From: Pleurodeles waltl
Lineage: Eukaryota; Chordata; Amphibia; Caudata; Salamandridae
Direction of reading: 5' to 3'
Length of the DNA: 64,000 nucleotides
Assembly (NCBI RefSeq): GCF_031143425.1
Contig: NC_090445.1
Coordinates: forward strand, 1,192,106,691 to 1,192,170,690
Under the pieces are notes generated by a model, which had not been told where the DNA came from, made no database searches, and saw nothing but the letters and a program-made list of their open reading frames with translations. This document shows, piece by piece, positions 35,126-44,377 of the stretch; positions within the stretch are counted from its first letter, which is position 1, and each line of letters starts with the position of its first letter. The translations under genes were made by a program, and so were the position numbers.

Positions 35126-36640
35126 ATGGCCCGTGTGACCGGGGAAAGGGCCCCTGCCTTCACTTCGGAGGAGTTGGAGCGACTGGTGGATGGGGTCCTA
35201 CCCCAGTACGGACTGCTGTATGGGCCTCCAGACCAACAGGTGAGGACACTTTGGGCACAATGCATGTGGGAAGGATGCAGGGAGATGTGTGTGCAAGCAT
35301 CGTCTAAGGGAGGGTGGGGGGAATGTCTTGTGGTGGTGTACATGGTGTGCGCTGGGTGATGTGTATGCCAATGGTGATGGAAACAGGTATGGTGGGCCAT
35401 TTGTGTGACCTGCTGGACTGTTTGTTCAATGGTGTGCTCCTGTCTGCATTGCCTCTGCAGGTCAGTGCCTATCAAAAGAAGGGAATATGGCGTGCCATCC
35501 CCAAGGACATGCGGATTCTGGAGGTCTATAGCAGGCGGAGCACCCACTGTCGGAAACGGTGGGAGGACCTGAGACCCTGGCATGGAAGACCGCAGAGGCC
35601 CAGCTGGGGATGGCCTCCCAACGAGGAAGGAGTGCCCATCGGAACCTGACCCCCCTACTGGAGGTGGCCAACTCTGAGCTGGATGGGCGCTTCATCGAAT
35701 CCCAGCAGCCACAAGGGGGTGAGTACAGTGGGTACCATTACACATTTTGGCTGGTGGAGTGGGGTCCGGGTGGTGGATGTGAGTCAGTGGGTGCCCCTTA
35801 GGCCAGGCCAGACATTGCAGCGTGGGTCATCTCTAGGGTAATGGGTGTATTTCAAATACAGGTAACCTAGCCTGTTAGCAGTCCATTTCAGGCAGGGCAT
35901 CATGGGTCCCCGGAGGGCTGCAGTTGAAGGTGTGTGGCCCTCATATTGCCTTAGCATCTAGCCATATCACTGACAGTGCAATGCATAGTGCTTAAGCCTG
36001 TTCCCTGTGTGTGACGGTGCTGTGTATGCCAACTGTGGTGTTGCTGCAGTCATTGACCCAGTGTTTCCTTTGTCTCTCTCCCCCCTTTTTTGTTCTGTCA
36101 TCCTGTCCTTGTGTGCATTAGCATCATCTGGCAAAGGAGCAGGGGCACTGGCAACAGAGGAAGCTGCATCCAACAGGACCCAGTAGGCAGAGTCCACCGA
36201 ATAAACCAGTGGGTTGGAGGGTGAGGGGAGCACCACGGTGGAGACAGGAGGTGACAACACAGACTCAGATCCCTCCTCCGATGGAAGCTCCCTGGTGGTG
36301 GTGGACACTTCTGTGACCAACCCAGCTGCAGGTACAGCTGGCACCCCCTACCAGCACCGCCCTCCCAGTAGCCACTCAGTGAGTTGCCCATGCCCACTCA
36401 CCCAGGAGGGTGGGTCTCTCTTTCACCCCAGGCACCTCAGACCCTGCCCCAGTCAGCCCTGCTGCACTGAGTGAGGAAGCTATTGACCTCCTGCGATCCC
36501 TCTCTCTAGGGCAATCAACCATTGTGGATGCCATCCAGGGGCTGGCATCCCAGATGCAGCAATGCAATGCATACCTGGATGGCATTCACGGTGGATTGGT
36601 GACCCAAAAGAGACCGATTCAGGCTCTGCCTCCTCTCTGA
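35126..36640 (+). pseudogene. Second Myb/SANT-like gene of Harbinger B
   Basis: ATG at 35126 begins MARVTGERAPAFTSEELERL, then VDGVLPQYGLLYGPPDQQ, ending at a GTGAGG donor after 35239. Exon 2 starts at 35461 after CCTCTGCAG: VSAYQKKGIWRAIPKDMRIL and THCRKRWEDLR, a three-helix Myb/SANT fold. A frameshift near 35575 leads into LTPLLEVANSELDGRFIESQ and a GTGAGT donor after 35718. A third exon is likely from 36119 after a TTAG acceptor. Its second half reads SEEAIDLLRSLSLGQSTIVD and ASQMQQCNAYLDGI, a coiled-coil-like tail with a stop at 36638. The element thus has two different Myb-type genes beside the transposase. Introns are inferred from consensus sites. Confidence 0.72.
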
Positions 36641-37370
36641 TGGCAGCCGTTGTCCCTGTTTCTACCGTCCCCCCTCCAACTACCACTTCCTAGTCCCATT
36701 CTCCTCAACCCCAACCCATCCCAGGCACACATACAGAAGAGCATGCACACAAGACAATACCCAAGAGTGGCACAGGCAAACACAAGCACCACACTTCATC
36801 CCACAAGCACTCATGCAAACACCATACAGTTGCAGGCATGACAAAATCCACTACCTCCACTGTCTCCCCCCTCCTTCTCCTCCACCTCCCTCCCAGTCAC
36901 ATCCATACTCACACCTGCATGCACTACATCAACAGCCACCACCAGCATCACCACACCAAGCAGCACACACACCTCACTAGCAGACACTTCCACAACATCA
37001 ATGCACACGTCCCCTCTGTCCTTTCTCACCCTGTCTGTCCCTGCCTCCTAAAGGACACAAACGCAAGCACTCACACACCCAACATCCATCCACCTCACAT
37101 CAGCATACAGCCCATTCACCTGCACCCACATCCAGCAGGCATACACCTCCTACAACCACTCCCTCAACCTCCACTCCCATCACTCCTCCCTCCTTCCACC
37201 CCACAGTCCCTAAGAAGCTTTTCCTTGCCCAACTTGACCTCTTTCCTCCCCCTCTTCCCCGCTCTGCCCGTAAGAGCAGGGTACCAACAACCCAGCCCAG
37301 CACCTCAGCCAAACAGTCCACGGGGACAGTGGTGGCACCACCTACTCGTGGTGGGAAGGATACTACACCT

Positions 37371-37520
37371 CCAGGCAAGAAGGGGAAGGAGCCTGCACCT
37401 CCACGCAAGAAGGGGAAGGAGCCTGCACCTTCAGGCAAGAAGGGGAAGAAACCTGCACCTCCAGGCAAGAAGGGGAAGGAGCCTGCACCTCCATCTAAGA
37501 AGGGGAAGAAGCCATCAACC
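37371..37520. repeat. 30-bp minisatellite, five units
   Basis: AAGAAGGGGAAGGAGCCTGC followed by ACCTCCAGGC recurs every 30 bases, staying in frame with the PAPPGKKGKE peptide repeat. Confidence 0.9.
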
Positions 37521-37670
37521 CCTGCCATGAAAGTTAAGGAATCCACGCCCCATGTCATGGAAGGGACAAAGCCCTCTACTCCAGCAGAGGCTGTCAGGAT
37601 GCCATCTCCACCGCCACCAGTGGTCATGGGGTCCCCAGCGCCAGTTGAGGAAGTACAGCCATCACCACCT

Positions 37671-37841
37671 GCAGAGGCGGCCCAGGAGGCACCTCCATCT
37701 GCCACCACACTACAGCCATCAGCCCCTGCAGAGGCTGCCCAGGAGGCACCTCCATATGGCACCACACTGCAGTCATCACCACCTGCAGAGGCTGCCCAGG
37801 AGGCACCTCCATCTGCCACCACAATGCAGCCTTCACCACCA
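37671..37841. repeat. 57-bp minisatellite, three units
   Basis: Units start with GCAGAGGC at 37671, 37728 and 37785, each containing GCCCAGGAGGCACCTCCAT. The spacing is a multiple of three, so the reading frame is kept. Confidence 0.9.
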
Positions 37842-37892
37842 GCCGACGCCATGTCGGCCCCCCCAGGGGCTGCTGAATGTAATCAAATTTAA

Positions 37893-38330
37893 ACAAATTG
37901 GCACCAGATTAGTGCATTATATATGTATGTATGATGTATTTATATAGTGCAAACCTAAGCTAACTTATTGATCATTCAAGTGTTATGAACAGCTAAACCA
38001 GGCACACCTATAATGGAAAGACTTAAACTTATATATTCTAATTGGGAATAATAAATGAATCACAGTCTTCACTTAATTGAATAGTATCTCTAGGATAACA
38101 AATCTGTATAGTGTTAGATGGAAACATCATGAGTCCTAATCATGTAAAGGTACACGGTCCACCTGTAATGTTTGCTGGAATGTAGGTAAAAGTGAGGTTC
38201 CCACACGAGAAAAGCCAACTGGCAACTTAAACATGCTTAATGTGACTGGCAGCAGTCACCAGGTGACAACAAGCTATGTGGTTGGTTCCATTACAATTGC
38301 AACCAAACAGGTTGATAGGACATCCATGGT
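37893..38330. other. Non-coding spacer in Harbinger B
   Basis: AT-rich stretch without recognisable gene, followed by the start of the 82-bp array. Confidence 0.4.
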
Positions 38331-38336
38331 ACCCCT

Positions 38337-38660
38337 CCAGAACCAGTGGGAAAGCCACCCACCTGAGAGACTGTGGGCATGCACTCCCCAGGAAAGAGCA
38401 ATGGGCATGTTGCGCCATCCAAAACCAGTGGGAAAGTCACCCATCCGAGAGACTGTGGCCTGGCACTCCCCAGGACAGAGCAATGGGCATGTTTCTCACT
38501 CCAGAACCAGTGGGGTATTCACCCACTTGAGAGACTGTGGCCTTGCACTCCCTAGGGCTAAGCAATGGGCATGTTGCCCACTCCAGAACCAGTGGGGTAT
38601 TCACCCACTTGAGAGACTGTGGCCTCCCCAGGACAAGGCAATGGGCATGTTGTCCCTCCA
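38337..38660. repeat. 82-bp tandem repeat, four units
   Basis: CCAGAACCAGTGGG (or CCAAAACCAGTGGG) starts units at 38337, 38419, 38501 and 38583, each followed by GAGAGACTGTGG, CACTCCC and AGCAATGGGCATGTT. The fifth start, 38658, is shared with the next array. Open frames across the array are artefacts. Confidence 0.9.
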
Positions 38661-39500
38661 GAACCAGTGGGCTTGTTTCCACATCCAGCTGAGGTGCCCC
38701 CACACCCCTGAGGTGCCTGTCTATTTGCAACCTGATGCCCCTGCAGTGTTTTATCTGGACGTGCTCAGGATTCGAGTTGGGCTTTGGACTGTGCCCTGTG
38801 TCCATGTAGGCCCTTTGAACTTTGGACTGGGCAGTGTCCCTTTTTATACAAGTATACATACCTGTTTCATGGGCAAATCGGATTATTAATTTTGATGTTA
38901 AACTGATTACACTCATTTTTGTCAATTCCTGTTGTCCTTGCATTAATCCGCCGATTTTCAGGGTCAAATTTTTTTTGTAGTGCAGCTGGTTGTGTCTGTG
39001 TGTGTGAATGCTGTGTGTTGTGCATATGTGTCACTCTCTTTTTCCTCCCACCCTCCTTGTGTGCTTGGCGGCTGTACTCACCATCGTCATCTTCCAGAAC
39101 CAGTGGGCTTGTTCCCGAATCCGGCTGAGGTGCCCCTCCTGTCCCCCTGGGTGCCTGTCCGCTTGCAAACTGATGCCCCTGCAGAGTTCTATCCGGATGA
39201 AGTCAAGATTCGAGTTCGGCCTTAGACTGTGCCCTGTGGCCATGTGGGCTCGTTGAACATTGGACTGGGCAGTGTCCCTTTGTGTACATGTCTGTTTCAT
39301 GACAATTCAATAATTTATTGGCTGTTGATATCAATACATTCACTTTTGTGCATTCCTGTTGTCCTTGCATTATTCTGCCGTGTATCGGGTGCAAATTGTT
39401 TTTTTATCTCGAGCTGGACGTGTGTGTCGTGCATGTATGTGTCACTCTCGTTTTCCTCCCTCCCTCCCTTGTGTGCTAGGCAACTCTACTCACCGTTGTC
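38658..39500. repeat. ~436-bp direct duplication in Harbinger B right arm
   Basis: CCAGAACCAGTGGGCTTGTT begins at 38658 and again at 39094. Both copies continue with GCTGAGGTGCCCC, CAGATGCCCCTGCAG-like, ATTCGAGTTSGGC, GGACTGGGCAGTGTCCCTTT and TTCCTGTTGTCCTTGCATTA. The second copy ends near 39500 where the right-end region begins. Confidence 0.85.
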
Positions 39501-39896
39501 GTCTTCGCCTGCGTTGGTGTTCCAGGTGGAGCATAACATAGATCATCGGGAAAACTTGCAGTTCGGGTCCATGTCGGCGTTGGTCTTCCCTGTGTCTCCG
39601 AATGGAGTCTTTACTCTTCAGTGATGTCTTTCTGCCAAGCTTTTGATGACGTTGGTACCACCCTTGAGAAGGTGGCAGTTTCCTGTGTCATAATATGGTG
39701 GGAGGTGCTTTGTCTCCCGCCTGGCTGTTGGCGGCTACCGCCGTGGTGAGTGTTGTTTCCGCCCTGGCGGTTGGTGTGGTACATTGGCTGTCTATGGGAG
39801 TTATCACCGCCATGGGCATAATTTTACGGTAGTTACCACCAGCCTGTTGGCGGTAGTACCACCACTTTATCACTCACTGCCAGGGGCTACTCCTAA

Positions 39897-40678
39897 GTCT
39901 AAAAAGGTCAATCTTTCCAAAAGTTTCATAAAATGGTTCCTCATGATTTTACTGCATACTGTGATCTTAGTTTACCTTATTTCCTTTTTCAAAGAGTGCA
40001 AAGTTAACTGAAGGCTGGTGGTTACATGGCTGCTGGGAGCTCATTGTACATTCATATTTTCAAATGTATGCACGGGTAGGCATACAAATCTTCTGCAGAT
40101 ACATTCACCTCAATGTTAGATCAGCTACTCGGCTGGAAACGTCACCTCGTAGGAAACTAGCTGCAGATAAAAACATGTTTGCCCTTTGAGACTTCTATAC
40201 TCTGTACTTTGTTCTTTAGTCAATCTGTTTGGCCCTTGTTTTAGCTAAACCACCATTGATGATCCTCTGCTTTCTAATCCGTTTTGATGGTGGACTAGCA
40301 GTAGCCATTGATCTTCTTATTGGATGGGCATTGGTTTTGGTTGTCATCGCTTTATCAGAAGACTGATTCTTGTTGTGATTCACTAGTTTCTGCTATTTTT
40401 TGACAATTTATTTCAGGGCTTTTTTCAATTGAATATGAATTGAAGCACCTGTTGTTACAAAGATAAAATATTTGATCCTTTTCACCCATCAGTTTCAATC
40501 TTTTGTGAACTTTGTTTTGTTGTATTTCTGTAGCATCTTGAGCTCTTTTCTGTCCAGCTGCAGTTTATGTTAGCTTGTCTTTTGGATTAGTTTGGCATAT
40601 GACACATTTTTCTGTGTTTAATGAGTCCTCACATTTTTCAGGAGGTAACGATCCTTTACTACCACCTGCTTTGCTCAT
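39897..40678 (-). pseudogene. N-terminal part of the large transposase-like gene
   Basis: ATG at 40678 (minus) begins MSKAGGSKGSLPPEKCEDSL, followed by EKCVICQTNPKDK (a C..C pair), then QKRAQDATEIQQNKVHKRLK and EKDQIFYLCNNRCFNSYSIE. Further on, SQRANMFLSAASFLRGDVSS and VADLTL appear. I recall this order (CxxC motif, an ER/QDxIFY..N..C..SY block, then a YR..E..RA..FL block with an A/R-T-ADL segment) from the N-termini of the same uncharacterised transposon-derived proteins. Several stops and at least two frameshifts are present. The ATG lies 76 bases inside the right TIR, an expected position. At 39897 the piece meets the TAA and right end of Harbinger B. Confidence 0.65.
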
Positions 40679-40753
40679 GTTTACGAATTTGAATCATAAT
40701 ATTAAAATAAATTACCATTATGATGGCTATAACACATCATTATAGAGCCACTG

Positions 40754-41054
40754 TTTTGGAAAATGGCCAAAGGGTTGCTCTGAGGGGGTATGTCTGTCTC
40801 TATAAGACTACTAGACCCCCAAAACCTATGTTTGGGCACCAGAAAGAAATACATAGGTTTCATGGTTCCTGAAATATTACATCATTACTGCAACATAACT
40901 GCCATTTTTAAAAATGTCGTCCCAAAGAAATTGGCCTTGATTAGCAATATCTACCCAAGCTAAATTACTTCTCAAATGATCAAAAACACAAATCAAAACT
41001 GAAAAACTCTGGACAACAATTTTCTCCAGTGGTATATCAAGGGGCCAGGATTAT
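40754..41054. repeat. Right ~300-bp terminal inverted repeat of the composite transposon
   Basis: Reverse complement of the sequence at 16138-16439, with similarity over the whole length and sharp edges on both sides. It contains TTTTGGAAAATGGCC, CATGGTTCCTGAAATATTA, CATTTTTAAAAATG and AACAATTTTCTCCAGTGGTA. The outer edge is GGATTAT at 41048-41054. Confidence 0.75.
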
Positions 41055-41755
41055 AATTACACTATCCTCAACGATCATGGTTTTTAGCAGTTTCCCAATA
41101 ATTATTTTCACAATCCACATTGAGCTGCTTTAAAAATGATCAGTTTTTACCATAATAATAATAATAAAACGATTCTGCTGTATAGGTAATTACTGACCTA
41201 GTGCAAGATTATCATTCAATGTCAAGGGCCTCATTTCGAGGAGGGTGAGGATCATGGCACTGGCAGGCATACCAAGCAGCAGTGTGCATCATAAGGTCCA
41301 ATGTGATGAACACCAAGGGGGCATTTGTTGGCATCAACTGATGCAAGAAAGCAATGGAATGGCAATGGCGTGTCACTGTGCCCAACTTAGTTCATATACT
41401 ATGAAACCCTGCACGCCACACCCTCAATGTTCCTAGCATACTGCAGTCAAGCTACTTGACAGATCATACTACACCTTGCCAGGACATCTAATTGGAGGAT
41501 GACCAGCCCTCCAGTGGAAGGAGGTGCTGTGAGAAGCCAGTCAGTCCCCTAATGTTTCCAAACTGTAGGAGAGTTCCGTGTTAGAAGATACACCCTTGCT
41601 CAGAGGATGCGTTTTGATTGCAGGATCTATAAGGATAGGAGGAGCTACCCTTGAACTTATGAAGGATAGTGCACAAAATATGTAAAGACAACAAGACCCT
41701 TTAAGGTATCACTGGTTACGGTAAACAACTAAACCAAGTCACAGTTAGCAAAAAT
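41055..41755. other. Unclassified spacer
   Basis: No gene or defined repeat. A GGGCCTCATTTCGAGG sequence near 41227 resembles a Harbinger end but no partner end was found. Confidence 0.4.
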
Positions 41756-42175
41756 CCCATCTTTTAGTACACGCAAACAGACAAATACATATATATATAT
41801 ATCTATATATTCCCTATATTTTATAGAAAAAAGCTTCTTTTTGCTTGCCTACATCTTTGGTGCCCCTTGGCAAATCTTCACGAAATTTCCCCCCAAAAAT
41901 TGACAGTCACGTGAGCTGCTGCGTGGAAAATTTCAGGGTGATCCGTCAAGTGGGGGCTGAGATAAAGTGGGGGTGAAATTTTGGGTTTTTTTCAATAGGA
42001 AAAACTGAACAGCGATAGCGCAAAAAAACACTAGACGGAATTACACCAAATTTGGCAGAAAGGTAGCTCTTGGCCCAGAAAGAGCAATTTTTGGTATTTG
42101 GTGTAAATCCATTCAGTAGTTTATCAGAAATGTAAGAAAATCCTTTTTTTATATATAGAGACGCAAGGGATTCCC
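41756..42175. repeat. Interspersed repeat, class unknown
   Basis: The segment between two TA-rich tracts (about 41789-41812 and 42150-42160) includes CTTGGCAAATCTTCACG, ACACCAAATTTGGCAGAAAG and ATCCATTCAGTAGTTT. I recognise it as a common newt repeat, from memory. Two similar half-motifs (CAAATCTTCACGAAATTT and CACCAAATTTGGCAG) occur about 180 bases apart. No coding content. Confidence 0.4.
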
Positions 42176-42406
42176 AACTCCTCCCGATTTTGTGCATTTA
42201 ATATTTTAATGTTAATTATGGATACAGAATTGGTTGGGACTCACAATATATATGTTTAGACATATGTGTTGTATATAGGATTTTGGTTTGCTTTGCATAA
42301 TATGAGGGATCTATATAGTATTTTTTTCTATGTTCTTATTTGTTTCCTATGTCTAGCAAAGAAAATGGTATATTTTCTATGGGAGATGGGGCCTCTGTAA
42401 CGTTTT

Positions 42407-42444
42407 GGGCTAAGAAGAAGACCGCAATGGTTGAAACGCGTAGC
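42407..42444 (+). ncRNA. Decayed hammerhead-like motif with GAAACGCGT signature
   Basis: The order is GGGCT (possible stem I arm), AAGAAGA in place of the CUGANGA box, an A, then GACC-GCAAT-GGTT as a 4-bp stem II with one G-T pair, then GAAA, C-GC-GT as a 2-bp stem III, A at the cleavage position, and GCC as a stem I partner. C3 and U4 of the core are replaced, so catalysis is not expected. AATAAA lies about 60 bases downstream. It is very similar in plan to the motif at 4263-4292. Confidence 0.4.
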
Positions 42445-42760
42445 CGATGCAAGTCATGCAAGTCGATACATTGTTACCTTTGAAGTATCTAACAGCCATT
42501 GAATAAACATTGGAGTTGTTCGAAGTGCCGGCGTTTGACTATTCAGTTATTTTGACAATTATTGACAGGTCCTGCCTCCATAGCGGTGCACCAATTTCAT
42601 GTGGTGAAGTCAGGAAGAAAAGCATATATATAATGGGGACCTGCATAAAGCACTGTAAAGAATGTAGGCCTCATCACTTGTAATTAATTGGTGGGTTAAT
42701 TATGGTTCATGTACCTGTATGTACCCATAAAAAACTTTTTTCACAATGCAAGATCGACAT

Positions 42761-42761
<1 letters not shown>
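42445..42761. other. Spacer before the Tc1 element
   Basis: Contains the AATAAA near 42500 and otherwise no recognised feature up to the (TA)n tract. Confidence 0.4.

Positions 42762-42788
<27 letters not shown>
42762..42788. repeat. (TA)n tract split by the Tc1 insertion
   Basis: TA repeats directly precede the Tc1 left end and resume at 44351-44377 after its right end. The transposon inserted into a TA microsatellite, so its TA duplication cannot be told apart from the repeat. Confidence 0.9.
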
Positions 42789-42791
<3 letters not shown>

Positions 42792-44350
42792 GGAGTGCAG
42801 AATTATTAGGCAAATGAGTATTTTGACCACATCATCCTCTTTATGCATGTTGTCTTACTCCAAGCTGTATAGGCTCGAAAGCCTACTACCAATTAAGCAT
42901 ATTAGGTGATGTGCATCTCTGTAATGAGAAGGGGTGTGGTCTAATGACATCAACACCCTATATCAGGTGTGCATAATTATTAGGCAACTTCCTTTCCTTT
43001 GGCAAAATGGGTCAAAAGAAGGACTTGACAGGCTCAGAAAAGTCAAAAATAGTGAGATATCTTGCAGAGGGATGCAGCACTCTTAAAATTGCAAAGCTTC
43101 TGAAGCGTGATCATCGAACAATCAAGCGTTTCATTCAAAATAGTCAACAGGGTCGCAAGAAGCGTGTGGAAAAACCAAGGCGCAAAATAACTGCCCATGA
43201 ACTGAGAAAAGTCAAGCGTGCAGCTGCCACGATGCCACTTGCCACCAGTTTGGCCATATTTCAGAGCTGCAACATCACTGGAGTGCCCAAAAGCACAAGG
43301 TGTGCAATACTCAGAGACATGGCCAAGGTAAGAAAGGCTGAAAGACGACCACCACTGAACAAGACACACAAGCTGAAACGTCAAGACTGGGCCAAGAAAT
43401 ATCTCAAAACTGATTTTTCTAAGGTTTTATGGACTGATGAAATGAGAGTGAGTCTTGATGGGCCAGATGGATGGGCCCGTGGCTGGATTGGTAAAGGGCA
43501 GAGAGCTCCAGTCCGACTCAGACGCCAGCAAGGTGGAGGTGGAGTACTGGTTTGGGCTGGTATCATCAAAGATGAGCTTGTGGGGCCTTTTCGGGTTGAG
43601 GATGGAGTCAAGCTCAACTCCCAGTCCTACTGCCAGTTCCTGGAAGACACCTTCTTCAAGCAGTGGTACAGGAAGAAGTCTGCATCCTTCAAGAAAAACA
43701 TGATTTTCATGCAGGACAATGCTCCATCACACGCGTCCAAGTACTCCACAGCGTGGCTGGCAAGAAAGGGTATAAAAGAAGGAAATCTAATGACATGGCC
43801 TCCTTGTTCACCTGATCTGAACCCCATTGAGAACCTGTGGTCCATCATCAAATGTGAGATTCACAAGGAGGGAAAACAGTACACCTCTCTGAACAGTGTC
43901 TGGGAGGCTGTGGTTGCTGCTGCACGTAATGTTGATGGTGAACAGATCAAAACACTGACAGAATCCATGGATGGCAGGCTTTTGAGTGTACTTGCAAAGA
44001 AAGGTGGCTATATTGGTCACTGATTTGTTTTTGTTTTGTTTTTGAATGTCAGAAATGTATATTTGTGAATGTTGAGATGTTATATTGGTTTCACTGGTAA
44101 TAATAAATAATTGAAATGGGTATATATTTTCTTTTGTTAAGTTGCCTAATAATTATGCACAGTAATAGTCACCTGCACACACAGATATCCCCCTAACATA
44201 GCTAAAACTAAAAACAAACTAAAAACTACTTCCAAAAATATTCAGCTTTGATATTAATGAGTTTTTTGGGTTCATTGAGAACATGGTTGTTGTTCAATAA
44301 TAAAATTAATCCTCAAAAATACAACTTGCCTAATAATTCTGCACTCCCTG
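42789..44350 (+). mobile_element. Tc1/mariner transposon, complete, 1562 bp
   Basis: The left end CAGGGAGTGCAGAATTATTA and the right end are exact mirror images over the outer ~25 bases (…TAATAATTCTGCACTCCCTG). Inside each end a second copy of the motif (GCATAATTATTAGGCAACTT near 42971; GTTGCCTAATAATTATGCAC near 44142) gives the IR/DR arrangement, with terminal arms of about 210 bases. One uninterrupted transposase lies between. The insertion is in a (TA)n tract. The intact ends and frame suggest a young copy. I recognise nearly identical elements from frogs and fishes (memory), which would fit horizontal spread. Confidence 0.95.
43007..44023 (+). CDS. Tc1-type DD37E transposase, intact
   Basis: 338 codons, ATG at 43007 to TGA, with no internal stop. 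Residues 10-45 form the first helix-turn-helix (KSKIVRYLAEGCSTLKIAKL). A basic linker (GRKKRVEKPRRK, 49-60) resembles the GRPR-type hook and nuclear signal. A second helix-turn-helix fills about 65-115. The catalytic domain has D144 in LWTDE, D237 in MQDNAPSH and E275 in SPDLNPIENLW. There are 37 residues between the second D and the E, which places it in the DD37E group rather than classic DD34E Tc1. A glycine-rich box (QQGGGGVLVW, 174-183) is present. It catalyses cut-and-paste movement at TA sites. All catalytic residues are present, so the protein could be active; expression is unknown. An AATAAA lies about 80 bases after the stop. Confidence 0.95.
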   Translation: MGQKKDLTGSEKSKIVRYLAEGCSTLKIAKLLKRDHRTIKRFIQNSQQGRKKRVEKPRRKITAHELRKVKRAAATMPLATSLAIFQSCNITGVPKSTRCAILRDMAKVRKAERRPPLNKTHKLKRQDWAKKYLKTDFSKVLWTDEMRVSLDGPDGWARGWIGKGQRAPVRLRRQQGGGGVLVWAGIIKDELVGPFRVEDGVKLNSQSYCQFLEDTFFKQWYRKKSASFKKNMIFMQDNAPSHASKYSTAWLARKGIKEGNLMTWPPCSPDLNPIENLWSIIKCEIHKEGKQYTSLNSVWEAVVAAARNVDGEQIKTLTESMDGRLLSVLAKKGGYIGH

Positions 44351-44377
44351 TATATATATATATATATATATATATAC

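Larger units (their letters stand above)
36965..37892 (+). pseudogene. Proline/lysine-rich frame with peptide repeats, Harbinger B
   Basis: An open frame of about 300 codons runs to a TAA at 37890. It contains TVPKKLFLAQLDLFPPLPRS, then a ten-residue repeat (PAPPGKKGKE-like) encoded by five 30-bp units (about 37371-37520), then three 57-bp units encoding PAEAAQEAPPSATTLQPS-like text (37671-37841). Composition is basic then acidic/proline-rich, suggesting a disordered tail. I recall the same frame at this place in other newt Harbinger copies, so it may be a C-terminal exon of the second Myb-like gene or a separate protein. The function is unknown. The start is not defined; the frame opens after a stop near 36965. 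Confidence 0.5.
28138..39893 (+). mobile_element. Harbinger element B, three genes, split by a solo LTR, TSD TAA
   Basis: The left end is CCTCATTATGACATTGGCGG, the classic newt Harbinger end. The right end contains CACTTTATCACTCACTGCCA, the degraded mirror of a TGGCGGTGAGTGATAAAGCGG-type end. TAA flanks both sides (28135-28137 and 39894-39896). Subterminal CATATTATGACAC-type motifs also recur in inverted order near 28225 and 39690. Inside are a Myb-like gene (+, 28704-30198), a HARBI1-type transposase (-, 34680-30700, split by an LTR), a second Myb-like gene (+, 35126-36640) and a proline/lysine-rich frame with tandem repeats (to 37892). About 8.9 kb remains without the LTR. It lies inside the larger 16138-41054 transposon. 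Confidence 0.75.
16138..41054 (-). mobile_element. Old ~25-kb composite DNA transposon with ~300-bp TIRs, invaded by later elements
   Basis: Inverted ~300-bp repeats bracket four collinear minus-strand pieces of one transposase-like gene: 40678-39897, 28134-27806, 27102-24380 and 16875-16735. Between them lie a complete Harbinger element, a second Harbinger element, a solo LTR, a foldback MITE and a hammerhead repeat. Removing the insertions leaves roughly 5-6 kb, a normal size for an autonomous DNA transposon. The gene pieces and the TIRs are seen directly; that they form one element is inferred from order, strand and symmetry. The superfamily is uncertain. A C-terminal SNDTD motif resembling an XPG/FEN-like nuclease box makes an Academ-like element one candidate. 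All gene pieces carry stops or frameshifts, so the element is inactive. Confidence 0.65.

Noticed and set aside
38337..38660. Regularly spaced repeats that could suggest a CRISPR array
   Set aside because: Units are 82 bp end to end with no variable spacers, and they lie inside a eukaryotic Harbinger element.
41227..41430. Possible Harbinger/MITE left end GGGCCTCATTTCGAGG
   Set aside because: No matching inverted end or flanking duplication found downstream.
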